Source: an uncultured Flaviramulus sp.
GTDB taxonomy: Bacteria > Bacteroidota > Bacteroidia > Flavobacteriales > Flavobacteriaceae
DNA: 62,390 nt
Assembly: GCA_947487155.1 (NCBI GenBank)
Contig: CANKVS010000018.1
Span: 1 to 62,390 of the forward strand
Reading direction: 5' to 3'
In this document: positions 17,335 to 25,888 of the stretch, piece after piece
Numbering within the stretch: the first letter of the stretch is position 1
How the letters are laid out: each line of letters opens with the position of its first letter
Translations under genes and position numbers: made by a program
Notes under the pieces: generated by a model
What the model saw: the letters and a program-made list of their open reading frames with translations, nothing else
What the model was told of the DNA's origin: nothing
Databases searched by the model: none

Positions 17335-17910
17335 ATGAAAATAAATTATGTCATAAAGTGTATATTACTGTTTGTATGCACTTGCTCCATCTCATCTTGT
17401 AGAGATAAGGAAGATGTAGACAAAATATCATCTTTAAAAGAAGTTGTTGAAAACACTCTAGGAAAAAAACTAATCCTTCCAGATAGTTTGAAAACGTATT
17501 CCCCTTTTATAAATTATATTGCAGATAGCACTGTTGCTTTTAATTCAAAATACAAAATTTATTCTAAAGTTAAGGCATCATGTGGGACATGTATTTCGCA
17601 TATTGATAAATGGAACGATTTAGTTCCTGAATTTAGTAAATATAAGGTTCCCATAATTTTAATCTGCAATTCAGACGACCAATTTGAATTAATTCAATAT
17701 TTCTGTGAATCGGGCAAGATTAAAAATTTCTTTTACCCCTTCTTTTTTGATAAGAAAAATGAATTTGCTAAAAAGAATAAATTCATGGAGGCGTCTAGAG
17801 ATTTTGAAACGGTCTTAACAGATAAAGACAATAATATCCTTTTATTAGGAAACCCAGTTCATTCAAAAAGCATCCTAGATTTATACCTTAAAGAGATAAA
17901 AAAAGAATGA
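17335..17910 (+). CDS. Thioredoxin-like lipoprotein with CGTC motif
   Basis: The 191-aa protein has a lipobox (SISSC, Cys22) and a redox-type CxxC, ASCGTCISH, at Cys83 and Cys86, followed by a thioredoxin-like helix and the strand VPIILICNSDD. It resembles the TlpA/thiol-disulfide group. In a cluster with a four-cysteine peptide it may make or isomerise disulfides. It starts one base after the propeller gene. Confidence 0.65.
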   Translation: MKINYVIKCILLFVCTCSISSCRDKEDVDKISSLKEVVENTLGKKLILPDSLKTYSPFINYIADSTVAFNSKYKIYSKVKASCGTCISHIDKWNDLVPEFSKYKVPIILICNSDDQFELIQYFCESGKIKNFFYPFFFDKKNEFAKKNKFMEASRDFETVLTDKDNNILLLGNPVHSKSILDLYLKEIKKE

Positions 17911-17911
17911 G

Positions 17912-18349
17912 ATGAATCAAAAAAAGAATATCTTTTTCATAGTTACTTTTATTATTATATCTGTTTCTTGTAACACTAAGCTAGAAAATAATAAAAATCT
18001 ATCAAATGGAAATCTATCGAGTCTTTTATTTATTAAAGAACTTCATGATTTTGGAGAAATTCCTGCAAACAAAAATGCAACTGCTATTTTTAATTTTTCA
18101 AATTCAGGAGAACGCCCGCTAGTCATTTCAGAGGTAAAAACCAGTTGTGGCTGTACCGTACCAGAATATCCTAAAGATATTATAAAGTCTGGTAAAAGTG
18201 GGCAAATTAAAGTAATTTACGATGCCAAATACCCAGGGCGTTTTAAAAAAACCATTACGTTGTTTTACAATGGTAAAGATTCCCCAAAAACATTAACTAT
18301 AAAAGGAGAAGTGCCATACCCAAAAGAAACAGATAGTATTATAAAGTGA
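17912..18349 (+). CDS. DUF1573 (ASH-like) lipoprotein
   Basis: The 145-aa protein has a lipobox (ISVSC) and the DUF1573 core: HDFGEIPANKNATAIFNFSN, then SEVKTSCGCTVPEYP, then IKVIYDAKYPGRFKKTITLF. These Ig/ASH-like domains are common near peptide-export and carbohydrate loci in Bacteroidota; their role is unknown. The gene follows the thioredoxin-like gene by one base. Confidence 0.85.
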   Translation: MNQKKNIFFIVTFIIISVSCNTKLENNKNLSNGNLSSLLFIKELHDFGEIPANKNATAIFNFSNSGERPLVISEVKTSCGCTVPEYPKDIIKSGKSGQIKVIYDAKYPGRFKKTITLFYNGKDSPKTLTIKGEVPYPKETDSIIK

Positions 18350-18384
18350 AAATTATTAACTCATTGTGCATTTTGATATAATTC

Positions 18385-18480
18385 TGTCATTTCGAGTGAG
18401 TTTTGTGTCATGAATAAGAGTTTTAAGCTCTAAATTAGTTCTCGATACGATTTTTTATGAAAAAATTACTCGAACTGACA
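18385..18480. repeat. Interspersed inverted-repeat element, copy A
   Basis: The ends TGTCATTTCGAGT and ACTCGAACTGACA are inverted repeats with one mismatch. Related copies are at 22803-22922 and 23061-23106. The unit sits between the DUF1573 gene and the adaptor gene and is probably a small non-autonomous repeat of the host. Confidence 0.7.
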
Positions 18481-18533
18481 TTTTGGAAGCTATTTAACTC
18501 AAAGCACACAATGGGTATTATTAAATTAAAACT

Positions 18534-19658
18534 ATGCATATAAAAACCAAATCATCTATTCAAGTAAAAGGAGTACTAATCCTTTTGGCACTAGTTCTGT
18601 TTTCCTGTAAAAGAGAGCAAGCCAAAGCCGATGTTAAAAAGGAAGACGGATTAGAAAAAAAACAATATCTCCCCGAAAAGAACGAGGTCGATGCCATGGT
18701 TTTAAAACAAGAAACCTTTAAAAAAGAAATTGTTAGTAATGGTAAACTAATCGCTTTGCAAAAAAACCAATTAAAGTTTGATGCTAGTGAAAACCTTGAA
18801 AGGCTACTTGTTAAAAACGGTGATTATGTAAAAAAAGGACAAACCTTGGCCGTTTTAAAAAACTTCACCTATGAGCAGTCCTATACCAAAGCAAAAATTA
18901 ACCTAAAAAAAGCAGAATTAGAATTTCAAGATAAGTTAGTGGGTCGTGGTTACGAGAGCTTTAATAAAGACAGTATCCCCGAGCAAGAATACGAAATGCT
19001 AGCCATCCGTTCAGGTTATAAAGATGCCTTACACGAATTAAAAAATGCAGAATTCAGATTAAAAGGCACCAAACTTACAGCCCCTTTTAATGGTAAAATA
19101 GCCACTATTAAAAATAAGTTGCATGAACAAATAAATGCAAGGACAGAAGTGATGACTCTAATAAACGATAACGTTTTTGAAGTTGAGTTTTACCTTATAG
19201 AATCAGAAGTTTCAGAAATAGCTGTAAACGGACAAATTCAAATAGAACCCTTTGCCTTAAAGAAAACCTACAAGGGAAAAATAACCACGATTAACCCTCA
19301 AGTAGAAGAAGATGGTACCATTTTAGTAAAAGCCAAAATTAAAAACGACGGACAATTATTAGAAGGCATGAATGTAAAAGTTTTTATACAAAAAGATATC
19401 CCCAATCAGTTTGTAGTCCCAAAAGCATCGGTAGTCTTACGACAGAATCAAGAAGTCTTATTTACCGTAAAATCAGGAAAAACCTATTGGACTTATGTCC
19501 AAACTACTAATGAAAACAGTAAGCAATATACCGTGATTCCCCACCCAGATAAAAGTAGTGCGAAATTAACCCCAGGCGATACCATTGTTGTAGCTGGAAA
19601 TTTAAATTTAGCCCATGATACAGAGGTTGTTATTAAATCATTAAAAACAAACGATTAA
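18534..19658 (+). CDS. RND pump periplasmic adaptor (HlyD/AcrA family) lipoprotein
   Basis: The 374-aa protein has a lipobox (LVLFSC), a lipoyl-like half motif KNGDYVKKGQTLAVLKN at about 95-111, a short coiled coil, the second half KGTKLTAPFNGKIATIK, and a C-terminal barrel region VVPKASVVLRQNQEVLF. It links an inner-membrane RND pump to TolC. The RND gene follows 40 bp later and the TolC gene after it, so the three form one tripartite exporter. Confidence 0.93.
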   Translation: MHIKTKSSIQVKGVLILLALVLFSCKREQAKADVKKEDGLEKKQYLPEKNEVDAMVLKQETFKKEIVSNGKLIALQKNQLKFDASENLERLLVKNGDYVKKGQTLAVLKNFTYEQSYTKAKINLKKAELEFQDKLVGRGYESFNKDSIPEQEYEMLAIRSGYKDALHELKNAEFRLKGTKLTAPFNGKIATIKNKLHEQINARTEVMTLINDNVFEVEFYLIESEVSEIAVNGQIQIEPFALKKTYKGKITTINPQVEEDGTILVKAKIKNDGQLLEGMNVKVFIQKDIPNQFVVPKASVVLRQNQEVLFTVKSGKTYWTYVQTTNENSKQYTVIPHPDKSSAKLTPGDTIVVAGNLNLAHDTEVVIKSLKTND

Positions 19659-19698
19659 TAAAGCGATAACCCTCTTATTTAATCAATCAAAATAAATC

Positions 19699-22600
19699 AT
19701 GGTAAAATTTATAATCCATAAACCCATAGCCGTTTTAATGACCTCCTTAGGCATCCTTATTTTAGGGTTTTATGCCTTTGGATTTATTCCGGTGTCCTTA
19801 ATGCCCGATATCGATATCCCAGAGATTACGGTACAAGTATCCGCAGAGAATATGTCGGCAAGACAACTGGAAGATGCTGTGGTAAAACCACTGCGCAGAA
19901 ACCTGATGCAACTCAGTCACTTAAAAGACATAAAAAGCGAGACCAATAACGAAACAGGCGTTATACGATTACGTTTTAATCACGGTACCAAAATAGACTA
20001 TTCGTTTATAGAAGTCAACGAAAAAATAGACCGAGCCATGGGTAGTTTCCCAAAAACCATGAAACGCCCTAAAGTTATTAAAGCCAGTGCCACCGATATC
20101 CCCGTTTTTTATTTAAGTATGACCTTAAAGGAAGAGAAAATCCAAACGGCATCTAATAAAAATCTATACCCCGTATCCCAAGACTTTGTAGATTTTAATC
20201 GTTTTGCAAATCAAGTCATTAGAAAACGCATCGAGCAAGTCAACGAAGTGGCTATGGTAGATGTGAGTGGTTTGGTAGCGCCCGAAATCTTAATCATTCC
20301 AGATAACAATAAGCTTACCGCCTTAGGGATTAGTTTAGATGAATTAGAATCAAACATTAAAAAATACAATATACAAATTGGAAGCCTACTCATAAAAGAC
20401 AGTCAATATCAATACGATGTCCGCTTAGGAAACACTCTAAACAACATTCAAGAAATAAAAGACATCTACATTCATAAAAACAATCGCGTTTATCAATTAA
20501 AAGAATTAGCAGAAGTTTTAGAACACCCACAAAAACGTACAGGCTTGGTGTTGTCTGACGGTAAAGAAGCCATTACCATGGCGATTATCAAACAAAGTGA
20601 TGCCCGTATGGGCGATTTAAAAGCAGCATTAAACCATTTAATGGGTTCTTTTAAAACCGATTATCCCAATATTGATTTCACCATAACCAGAGACCAAACC
20701 AAACTATTGGATTATGCCATAAACAATCTGTTTCAAAGTTTACTATGGGGGATGCTTCTAGCTTTCGGAATTATGTTTTTCTTTTTAAAAAATGTAAAAT
20801 CACCGCTTCTTATAGGTATTACTATTCCAACCTCTATTATAGTATGCCTGTCTTTCTTTCAAATTCTTGAAATTTCTATAAATATCATTTCCCTCTCAGG
20901 ATTAGTTTTAGGCATCGGACTCATGATAGACAACTCCATTATAGTTATCGATAACATTGCCCAGTACAGAGAACGCGGGCATAAACTTTTCAAAGCCTGT
21001 ATATTAGGAACTAACGAAGTTATAAAACCCCTATTAAGTTCTGCGCTAACCACCTGTGGTGTATTTTTACCTTTGGTGTTTTTAAGCGGTGTTAGTGGTG
21101 CTTTATTTTACGACCAGGCAATGGCAATAAGCATCGGTTTATTCGTGTCCTTTTTTGTATCAATAACCCTATTGCCCGTATTATACCGTTTATTTCATAT
21201 AAAAGACAGCAATAAAGAAGGACGCATTACCCGCTTTCTTAGCAAAACGAATACCTTAGATTATGCCGCTTTATATGAAAAAGGATTTCGATGGGTGATG
21301 CGGAAACAAAAACTATCCTGGGGGATCTGTGTGTTGTTACTCCTATTCGCTTTTGGATTGTTTACAATGCTACCAAAAACTCAAATGCCACATTTTACCA
21401 AAACAGAAGCCATTTTAAAGATCGATTGGAATGAACAAATTCATGTAGAAGAAAATAAAAGGAGAGTACTAAGCCTTATAAGCCCTATAAAAGAAAGTTT
21501 AATCAATCAAACCGCTTTAGTAGGAAACCAGCAATTTATACTGGATGAAACCACCGAAGCCAAAGCCTCAGAAACCACTTTATACTTTCAATGTAAAACA
21601 CCAGAAGATTTAGAAAGTGTCAAAGATGTATTAAGTAAGCATATTAAAAACGAGTACGTGTCAGCATTATATGAGTATAAAGACGTAGATAATATCTTTA
21701 ATCTTATTTTCTCTGATGAAGAAGCGCCTTTAGTAGCCCGTTTAAGAGATGTTGAAAATTTAGGAAGCAGTCAAAATACAGAACTTAAAAACGTATGGTA
21801 TCAAGTACAACAAAGTTTAGGCGGCTTAGAATTGAAACCCATCGTTTGGCAGGATTATATGACGTTGGTAGCAGATCAAGAAAAACTCATGACCTATGGT
21901 GTGAGTGCTAGTACCATATTCAGTACTTTAAAAAGTGCCTTTAACGAACGAGAAATACTATCCATCGTCGATAATCAAAATTTTGTTCCTGTAATATTAG
22001 GAGGTGCTTCAAAACAAATCAATAGCATTTTAAATGAAACGACAGTCATATCACAAGACAAAGCAGAATTCCATATAAAAGACTTTATTAAAGTCGTCTC
22101 AGCTACAGATTTAAAAACCTTAAAAGGCGGTATGGAAGGTGCATATTATCCCTTAGAGTTACAAATAGAAGACGACCAAGTAGATAAAACCATGGCCGAC
22201 ATTAAAGACGTTGTCAGTAAAAACCCTTGGTACGATGTGAGTTTTTCGGGAAGCTATTTTTCCAATCAAGAATTGATGGGCGAATTAAAAATAGTATTAC
22301 TAATCTCTTTAGTGCTGCTCTATTTTATTTTAGCCTCACAATTTGAGTCTTTCACGTTACCACTAATCATATTATTAGAAGTTCCATTAGATTTAGCAGG
22401 TGCTTTTCTATTCTTGAAACTATTTGGAATGAGTATTAACCTCATGTCCATGATTGGTATTGTCGTTATGAGTGGTATTATCATTAACGACTCTATTTTA
22501 AAAGTAGATACCATCATTCAGTTACAGCGACAAGGCTATTCCCTAATAAAAGCCTTATTAGTAGCAGGACAACGCCGTTTAAAACCGATACTTATGACGA

Positions 22601-22782
22601 GCTTAACTACCATACTAGCATTAGTACCCTTATTGTTTTCAAGTGGTTTGGGAGCAGAACTACAAGCCCCTTTAGCCATTGCCATAATAGGCGGTATGCT
22701 GTTAGGAACATTAGTCAGTCTATATTTTATCCCACTCTGTTATTATTACCTCGCAAAAATTAAAATCCATGTTAAAAATTAA
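19699..22782 (+). CDS. RND efflux transporter (AcrB family), first copy
   Basis: The 1027-aa protein has the normal RND length, N-terminal helix (VLMTSLGILILGFYAF) and two large periplasmic loops separated by helix bundles. LVLGIGLMIDNSIIVIDN in TM4 carries the paired acidic proton-relay position (here Asp with Asn neighbours). The second half has VVMSGIIINDSILKVD. Substrate cannot be told from sequence. Position between the adaptor and TolC genes shows it is the motor of that exporter. Confidence 0.93.
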   Translation: MVKFIIHKPIAVLMTSLGILILGFYAFGFIPVSLMPDIDIPEITVQVSAENMSARQLEDAVVKPLRRNLMQLSHLKDIKSETNNETGVIRLRFNHGTKIDYSFIEVNEKIDRAMGSFPKTMKRPKVIKASATDIPVFYLSMTLKEEKIQTASNKNLYPVSQDFVDFNRFANQVIRKRIEQVNEVAMVDVSGLVAPEILIIPDNNKLTALGISLDELESNIKKYNIQIGSLLIKDSQYQYDVRLGNTLNNIQEIKDIYIHKNNRVYQLKELAEVLEHPQKRTGLVLSDGKEAITMAIIKQSDARMGDLKAALNHLMGSFKTDYPNIDFTITRDQTKLLDYAINNLFQSLLWGMLLAFGIMFFFLKNVKSPLLIGITIPTSIIVCLSFFQILEISINIISLSGLVLGIGLMIDNSIIVIDNIAQYRERGHKLFKACILGTNEVIKPLLSSALTTCGVFLPLVFLSGVSGALFYDQAMAISIGLFVSFFVSITLLPVLYRLFHIKDSNKEGRITRFLSKTNTLDYAALYEKGFRWVMRKQKLSWGICVLLLLFAFGLFTMLPKTQMPHFTKTEAILKIDWNEQIHVEENKRRVLSLISPIKESLINQTALVGNQQFILDETTEAKASETTLYFQCKTPEDLESVKDVLSKHIKNEYVSALYEYKDVDNIFNLIFSDEEAPLVARLRDVENLGSSQNTELKNVWYQVQQSLGGLELKPIVWQDYMTLVADQEKLMTYGVSASTIFSTLKSAFNEREILSIVDNQNFVPVILGGASKQINSILNETTVISQDKAEFHIKDFIKVVSATDLKTLKGGMEGAYYPLELQIEDDQVDKTMADIKDVVSKNPWYDVSFSGSYFSNQELMGELKIVLLISLVLLYFILASQFESFTLPLIILLEVPLDLAGAFLFLKLFGMSINLMSMIGIVVMSGIIINDSILKVDTIIQLQRQGYSLIKALLVAGQRRLKPILMTSLTTILALVPLLFSSGLGAELQAPLAIAIIGGMLLGTLVSLYFIPLCYYYLAKIKIHVKN

Positions 22783-22802
22783 AGCCTTCAACAGAGATAG
22801 AA

Positions 22803-22922
22803 TGTCAGTTCGAGTGATTCCGATAGTTATCGGAATCATATCGAGAACATTTTTAAACGTAAAATTTTATTCTCGATACAAATTTAGCAGGTTTTCAACC
22901 GCTAAATTCACTCGAATTGACA
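22803..22922. repeat. Interspersed inverted-repeat element, copy B
   Basis: It starts TGTCAGTTCGAGTGATTC and ends with CACTCGAATTGACA, an inverted repeat. Inside lies a hairpin of GATTCCGATA with TATCGGAATC. It begins 20 bp after the RND stop and fills the space before the TolC gene. Confidence 0.7.
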
Positions 22923-23060
22923 AATTTTACTCAAAGTGTACAACGAGACTATTACATGAATTTAATTTTGTGTTTTCCTTCCGCTTTATTGAAAGTTTAA
23001 AGACAGACTTTGTCGAAGTGTCTAAACTTAATAGGAATAAAATGCTAAATAGTAAAAGTA

Positions 23061-23106
23061 TGTCAGTTCGAGTGTCCCGATTTTGCATCGGGATGTATCG
23101 AGAACA
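23061..23106. repeat. Interspersed repeat, partial copy C
   Basis: It starts TGTCAGTTCGAGTG, carries a hairpin TCCCGATTTTGCATCGGGA, and ends TATCGAGAACA. The right arm found in copies A and B is missing. It contains one of the possible TolC start codons (23093). Confidence 0.6.
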
Positions 23107-24634
23107 AGCTTTGTTGAAACCAAGAAACAACAGTAATATATTAAGAACAGTAATGATACTTTGTTGTACTCTAAGTTGTTCTTTGACATCTGCTCAACAA
23201 CCCACAGAGGCTTCAATTCTAAAACAAACTATAAGCCTTAACGATATACTAACCCTAGCCAGTAAAAACTCTTTAGATGCTTTTAAAGCGAAACGCAAAT
23301 ATGGGGTGAACTATTGGCAATTTAAATCCTTTAAATCTAGTTTACTGCCAAAAATTAATTTTGAAGCACGCCCATTCACCTTTAATCGTGCCTTGGTTGA
23401 ACGTTACGACTCCCAGCAAAACATAGATGTATTTAGGCAACAGCAAAACTTAAATTCTTTTGCCAATGTCTCCCTAACTCAAAATATCAGAGCTACAGGA
23501 ACCAGCTTGTTTGTAAACTCTAGTTTTAACCGGTTAAAAAATTCAGGAGATTTTGATACCGAAAGCTATAATGCCACCCCAGTGCGTATAGGGTTGATAC
23601 AACCCATAATGGCGTTTAACCGTTTTAAATGGGAACATAAAACCGCACCCTTACAATATCAAAAAGCCAAACAAGAGTTTATCCAAGAACAGCAAAGTAT
23701 TAACCTTAAAACCCTTGGTTTATTTTTTAACTGGGCATTGGCCAATAAAAGAGTAGCCATTGCAAAGGAGAATAAAACATCTGCAGAAAAATTATTTAAA
23801 ATAGGAAAAAAGCGTTACACCCTGGGGTCTATAGAACGTGACGATGTCTTGAATTTAGAACTCAGCGTCTATAATGCCAAAACCAATTTAACGCAGAACG
23901 TACAAACCTTAGATAAAGCTGAAGCCGCCTTAAAACTGTTTTTAAGGGATGAATTACCTGATAATACCATCCCAGAATTACCAGAGCTCATTTCAGATTT
24001 ACAAATAGATATTAATGACGCCATAACCTTAGCCAATACCAACAACCCAGAGATCATAAGCTTAAAGTTACGAAAGGTTAAAGCTTTAAGAGATTTAGAT
24101 AGAGCCATTAAACAAAACCGGTTCGATCTATCGGTAACCGCAAGTTATGGGTTAAACCAACAAGCCAATACTTTTAGAGATGCTTATGGTAATTTACTGG
24201 ATCAACAAATGGTTTCTGTTAATTTTAGCATCCCCATTTTAGATTGGGGGGAACGTAAAGGCAGAATAAAAACTGCCAGAATGAATAAAGATGTCGCAGA
24301 TATAGAATTACAACAAGATGAAGATAAATTTAAACAAGACATTACCCAAAAAGTGATTGATTTTAATATCCAGAAAGAATTGGTTGAGGGTGCATTAAAA
24401 ACTAGCGAAATAGCAAGACAATCTTATAAAATAACTGAAAAACGGTTTTTATCGGCACGGATAGATTTATTGAACTTAACCAGTTCAAGACAAGCATGGC
24501 AATCGGCAACCGAACGATATATACAAAGTTTATTAAGTTATTGGAGATTGTATTATGAGGTGCAACAGCTTACGCTTTATGATTTTATAAATAATGCAGC
24601 TGTAGAACAGGATTTTGATACGGTTTTGGATTAA
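23093..24634 (+). CDS. TolC-family outer membrane efflux protein
   Basis: The frame is open from 22769, but the first 108 codons encode repeat elements and look spurious. I choose the ATG at 23093, giving 513 aa with a charged n-region and signal peptide ending near CSLTSAQQ; ATG at 23153 is the alternative. The rest is a typical TolC/OEP alpha-helical repeat (for example SINLKTLGLFFNWALANKRV, SIERDDVLNLELSVYNAKTN and VNFSIPILDWGERKGRIKTA). It is the outer channel for the adaptor and RND proteins encoded upstream. Repeat insertions appear to have reshaped its leader. Confidence 0.88.
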   Translation: MYREQALLKPRNNSNILRTVMILCCTLSCSLTSAQQPTEASILKQTISLNDILTLASKNSLDAFKAKRKYGVNYWQFKSFKSSLLPKINFEARPFTFNRALVERYDSQQNIDVFRQQQNLNSFANVSLTQNIRATGTSLFVNSSFNRLKNSGDFDTESYNATPVRIGLIQPIMAFNRFKWEHKTAPLQYQKAKQEFIQEQQSINLKTLGLFFNWALANKRVAIAKENKTSAEKLFKIGKKRYTLGSIERDDVLNLELSVYNAKTNLTQNVQTLDKAEAALKLFLRDELPDNTIPELPELISDLQIDINDAITLANTNNPEIISLKLRKVKALRDLDRAIKQNRFDLSVTASYGLNQQANTFRDAYGNLLDQQMVSVNFSIPILDWGERKGRIKTARMNKDVADIELQQDEDKFKQDITQKVIDFNIQKELVEGALKTSEIARQSYKITEKRFLSARIDLLNLTSSRQAWQSATERYIQSLLSYWRLYYEVQQLTLYDFINNAAVEQDFDTVLD

Positions 24635-24657
24635 TTGAAAATAAAATAATTAAGAAA

Positions 24658-24673
24658 CCACACTTTTGCGTAA
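24658..24673 (+). promoter_or_regulatory. lux-box-like dyad 4 (signal peptidase/RND operon promoter)
   Basis: CCACACTTTTGCGTAA matches dyad 3 at 12 of 16 positions. TAGTTTTG (24696-24703), a full TAnnTTTG match, begins exactly 22 bp after it. No TTTG occurs at -33. This is the weakest of the four dyads, but spacing is identical. Confidence 0.6.
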
Positions 24674-24712
24674 AATACATTATTAATCAATTTATTAGTT
24701 TTGAAATAGAAA

Positions 24713-25882
24713 ATGACTAAAAAGAAAAGAAACTATATTTTACTCATAATAATTTTTGTCTTAATATGGAAAGAGTTATGGTGGTTAGCTCTATTATTAG
24801 TAAGCCTAATAACATTGTATTTATTTTCTTTAAAGCTAGTAAGTGTTATAAAGTTTTCTTTTTTTAAAAAAGGAATAAGAGGTTTGTTTATATTTCTTTT
24901 TATATTCTCTATAGCCATCAGCATAAAACTATTTCTAGGAGACATTTATAAAATACCAAGTTCTTCCATGGAAGACACCTTATTTACAAACGATATTATT
25001 CTAGTAAACAAGTTAAAATATGGACCTAAATTACCACAGTCACCATTTGAAATTCCTTGGGTAAATATTGCTTTTTATTTTAATGATAAAGCCAAAGCAA
25101 GAATACATGAGAATTGGTGGGAACATAAACGATTGTCTGGTTATTCTAAAGTTAAAAATGGAGATATTTTAGTTTATGAGTATTTTAAAAAGAATAGCTT
25201 TTTTGTAAAGCGTTGTGTAGGTATTGCTGGAGATACCTTAACACTTAAAGCCACTAACATTTATATAAATAAAGTTAAACATCTATTTGCAAAAACAGTA
25301 AGAAAAGAATATCAGTTTAAAGTAAGCGATAATAAACTGTTTTATAAAAAAACAGACTCTTTACAAATTAATGAATATATACAACGAGGTACGGGTAATC
25401 CTAATTATAGAACAGCAAGTTTACTATTAAAAGATAAAGAAAAAATAGAAAAACTTTCTATGGTAGATTCTCTGCAACCAGCTGTTAAAAAATACAATCC
25501 AAGTGATGAACTATTTGCAAGACCACGAAATACTAAGTGGACAGCTTATGATTTAGGCCCTATAATTATCCCTAAAAAAGGCATGCCAATAACTTTAAAT
25601 GAAGCTAATTATGCTATATATAGAACTGCCATAAACTTGCATGAAAGTGTATATATAGAAAAAAAAGAATCAGATTATTTTATAAATGGAGAGCAAGTAA
25701 AGTCTTATGTCTTTAAACAAGATTATTATTTTATGATGGGAGACCATAGAAATGGTTCTTACGATTCCAGATTTATAGGGTTTATCCCAGAAGAGAAAAT
25801 TGTTGGAAAAGTACAATGTATCTTATGGTCTAATTACCAAAATGAATTTCAATGGAGTCGGTTTTTAAAAAAAATTGAATAA
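24713..25882 (+). CDS. Signal peptidase I, element-encoded
   Basis: The 389-aa protein has three N-terminal membrane segments and the full catalytic set: Ser in IPSSSMEDTLFTNDIIL, Lys in FFVKRCVGIAGDTL, and box E MMGDHRNGSYDSRFIGFIP. It removes signal peptides from exported proteins. The core genome has its own lepB at 59696. This copy lies in an operon with an RND protein and a transglutaminase-like lipoprotein, behind dyad 4, so it may be dedicated to cargo products. Confidence 0.92.
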   Translation: MTKKKRNYILLIIIFVLIWKELWWLALLLVSLITLYLFSLKLVSVIKFSFFKKGIRGLFIFLFIFSIAISIKLFLGDIYKIPSSSMEDTLFTNDIILVNKLKYGPKLPQSPFEIPWVNIAFYFNDKAKARIHENWWEHKRLSGYSKVKNGDILVYEYFKKNSFFVKRCVGIAGDTLTLKATNIYINKVKHLFAKTVRKEYQFKVSDNKLFYKKTDSLQINEYIQRGTGNPNYRTASLLLKDKEKIEKLSMVDSLQPAVKKYNPSDELFARPRNTKWTAYDLGPIIIPKKGMPITLNEANYAIYRTAINLHESVYIEKKESDYFINGEQVKSYVFKQDYYFMMGDHRNGSYDSRFIGFIPEEKIVGKVQCILWSNYQNEFQWSRFLKKIE

Positions 25883-25888
25883 TTTGGT

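Noticed and set aside
22769..23092. N-terminal extension of the TolC frame
   Set aside because: The extra 108 codons run through repeats B and C and show no family resemblance; the signal peptide lies further in.
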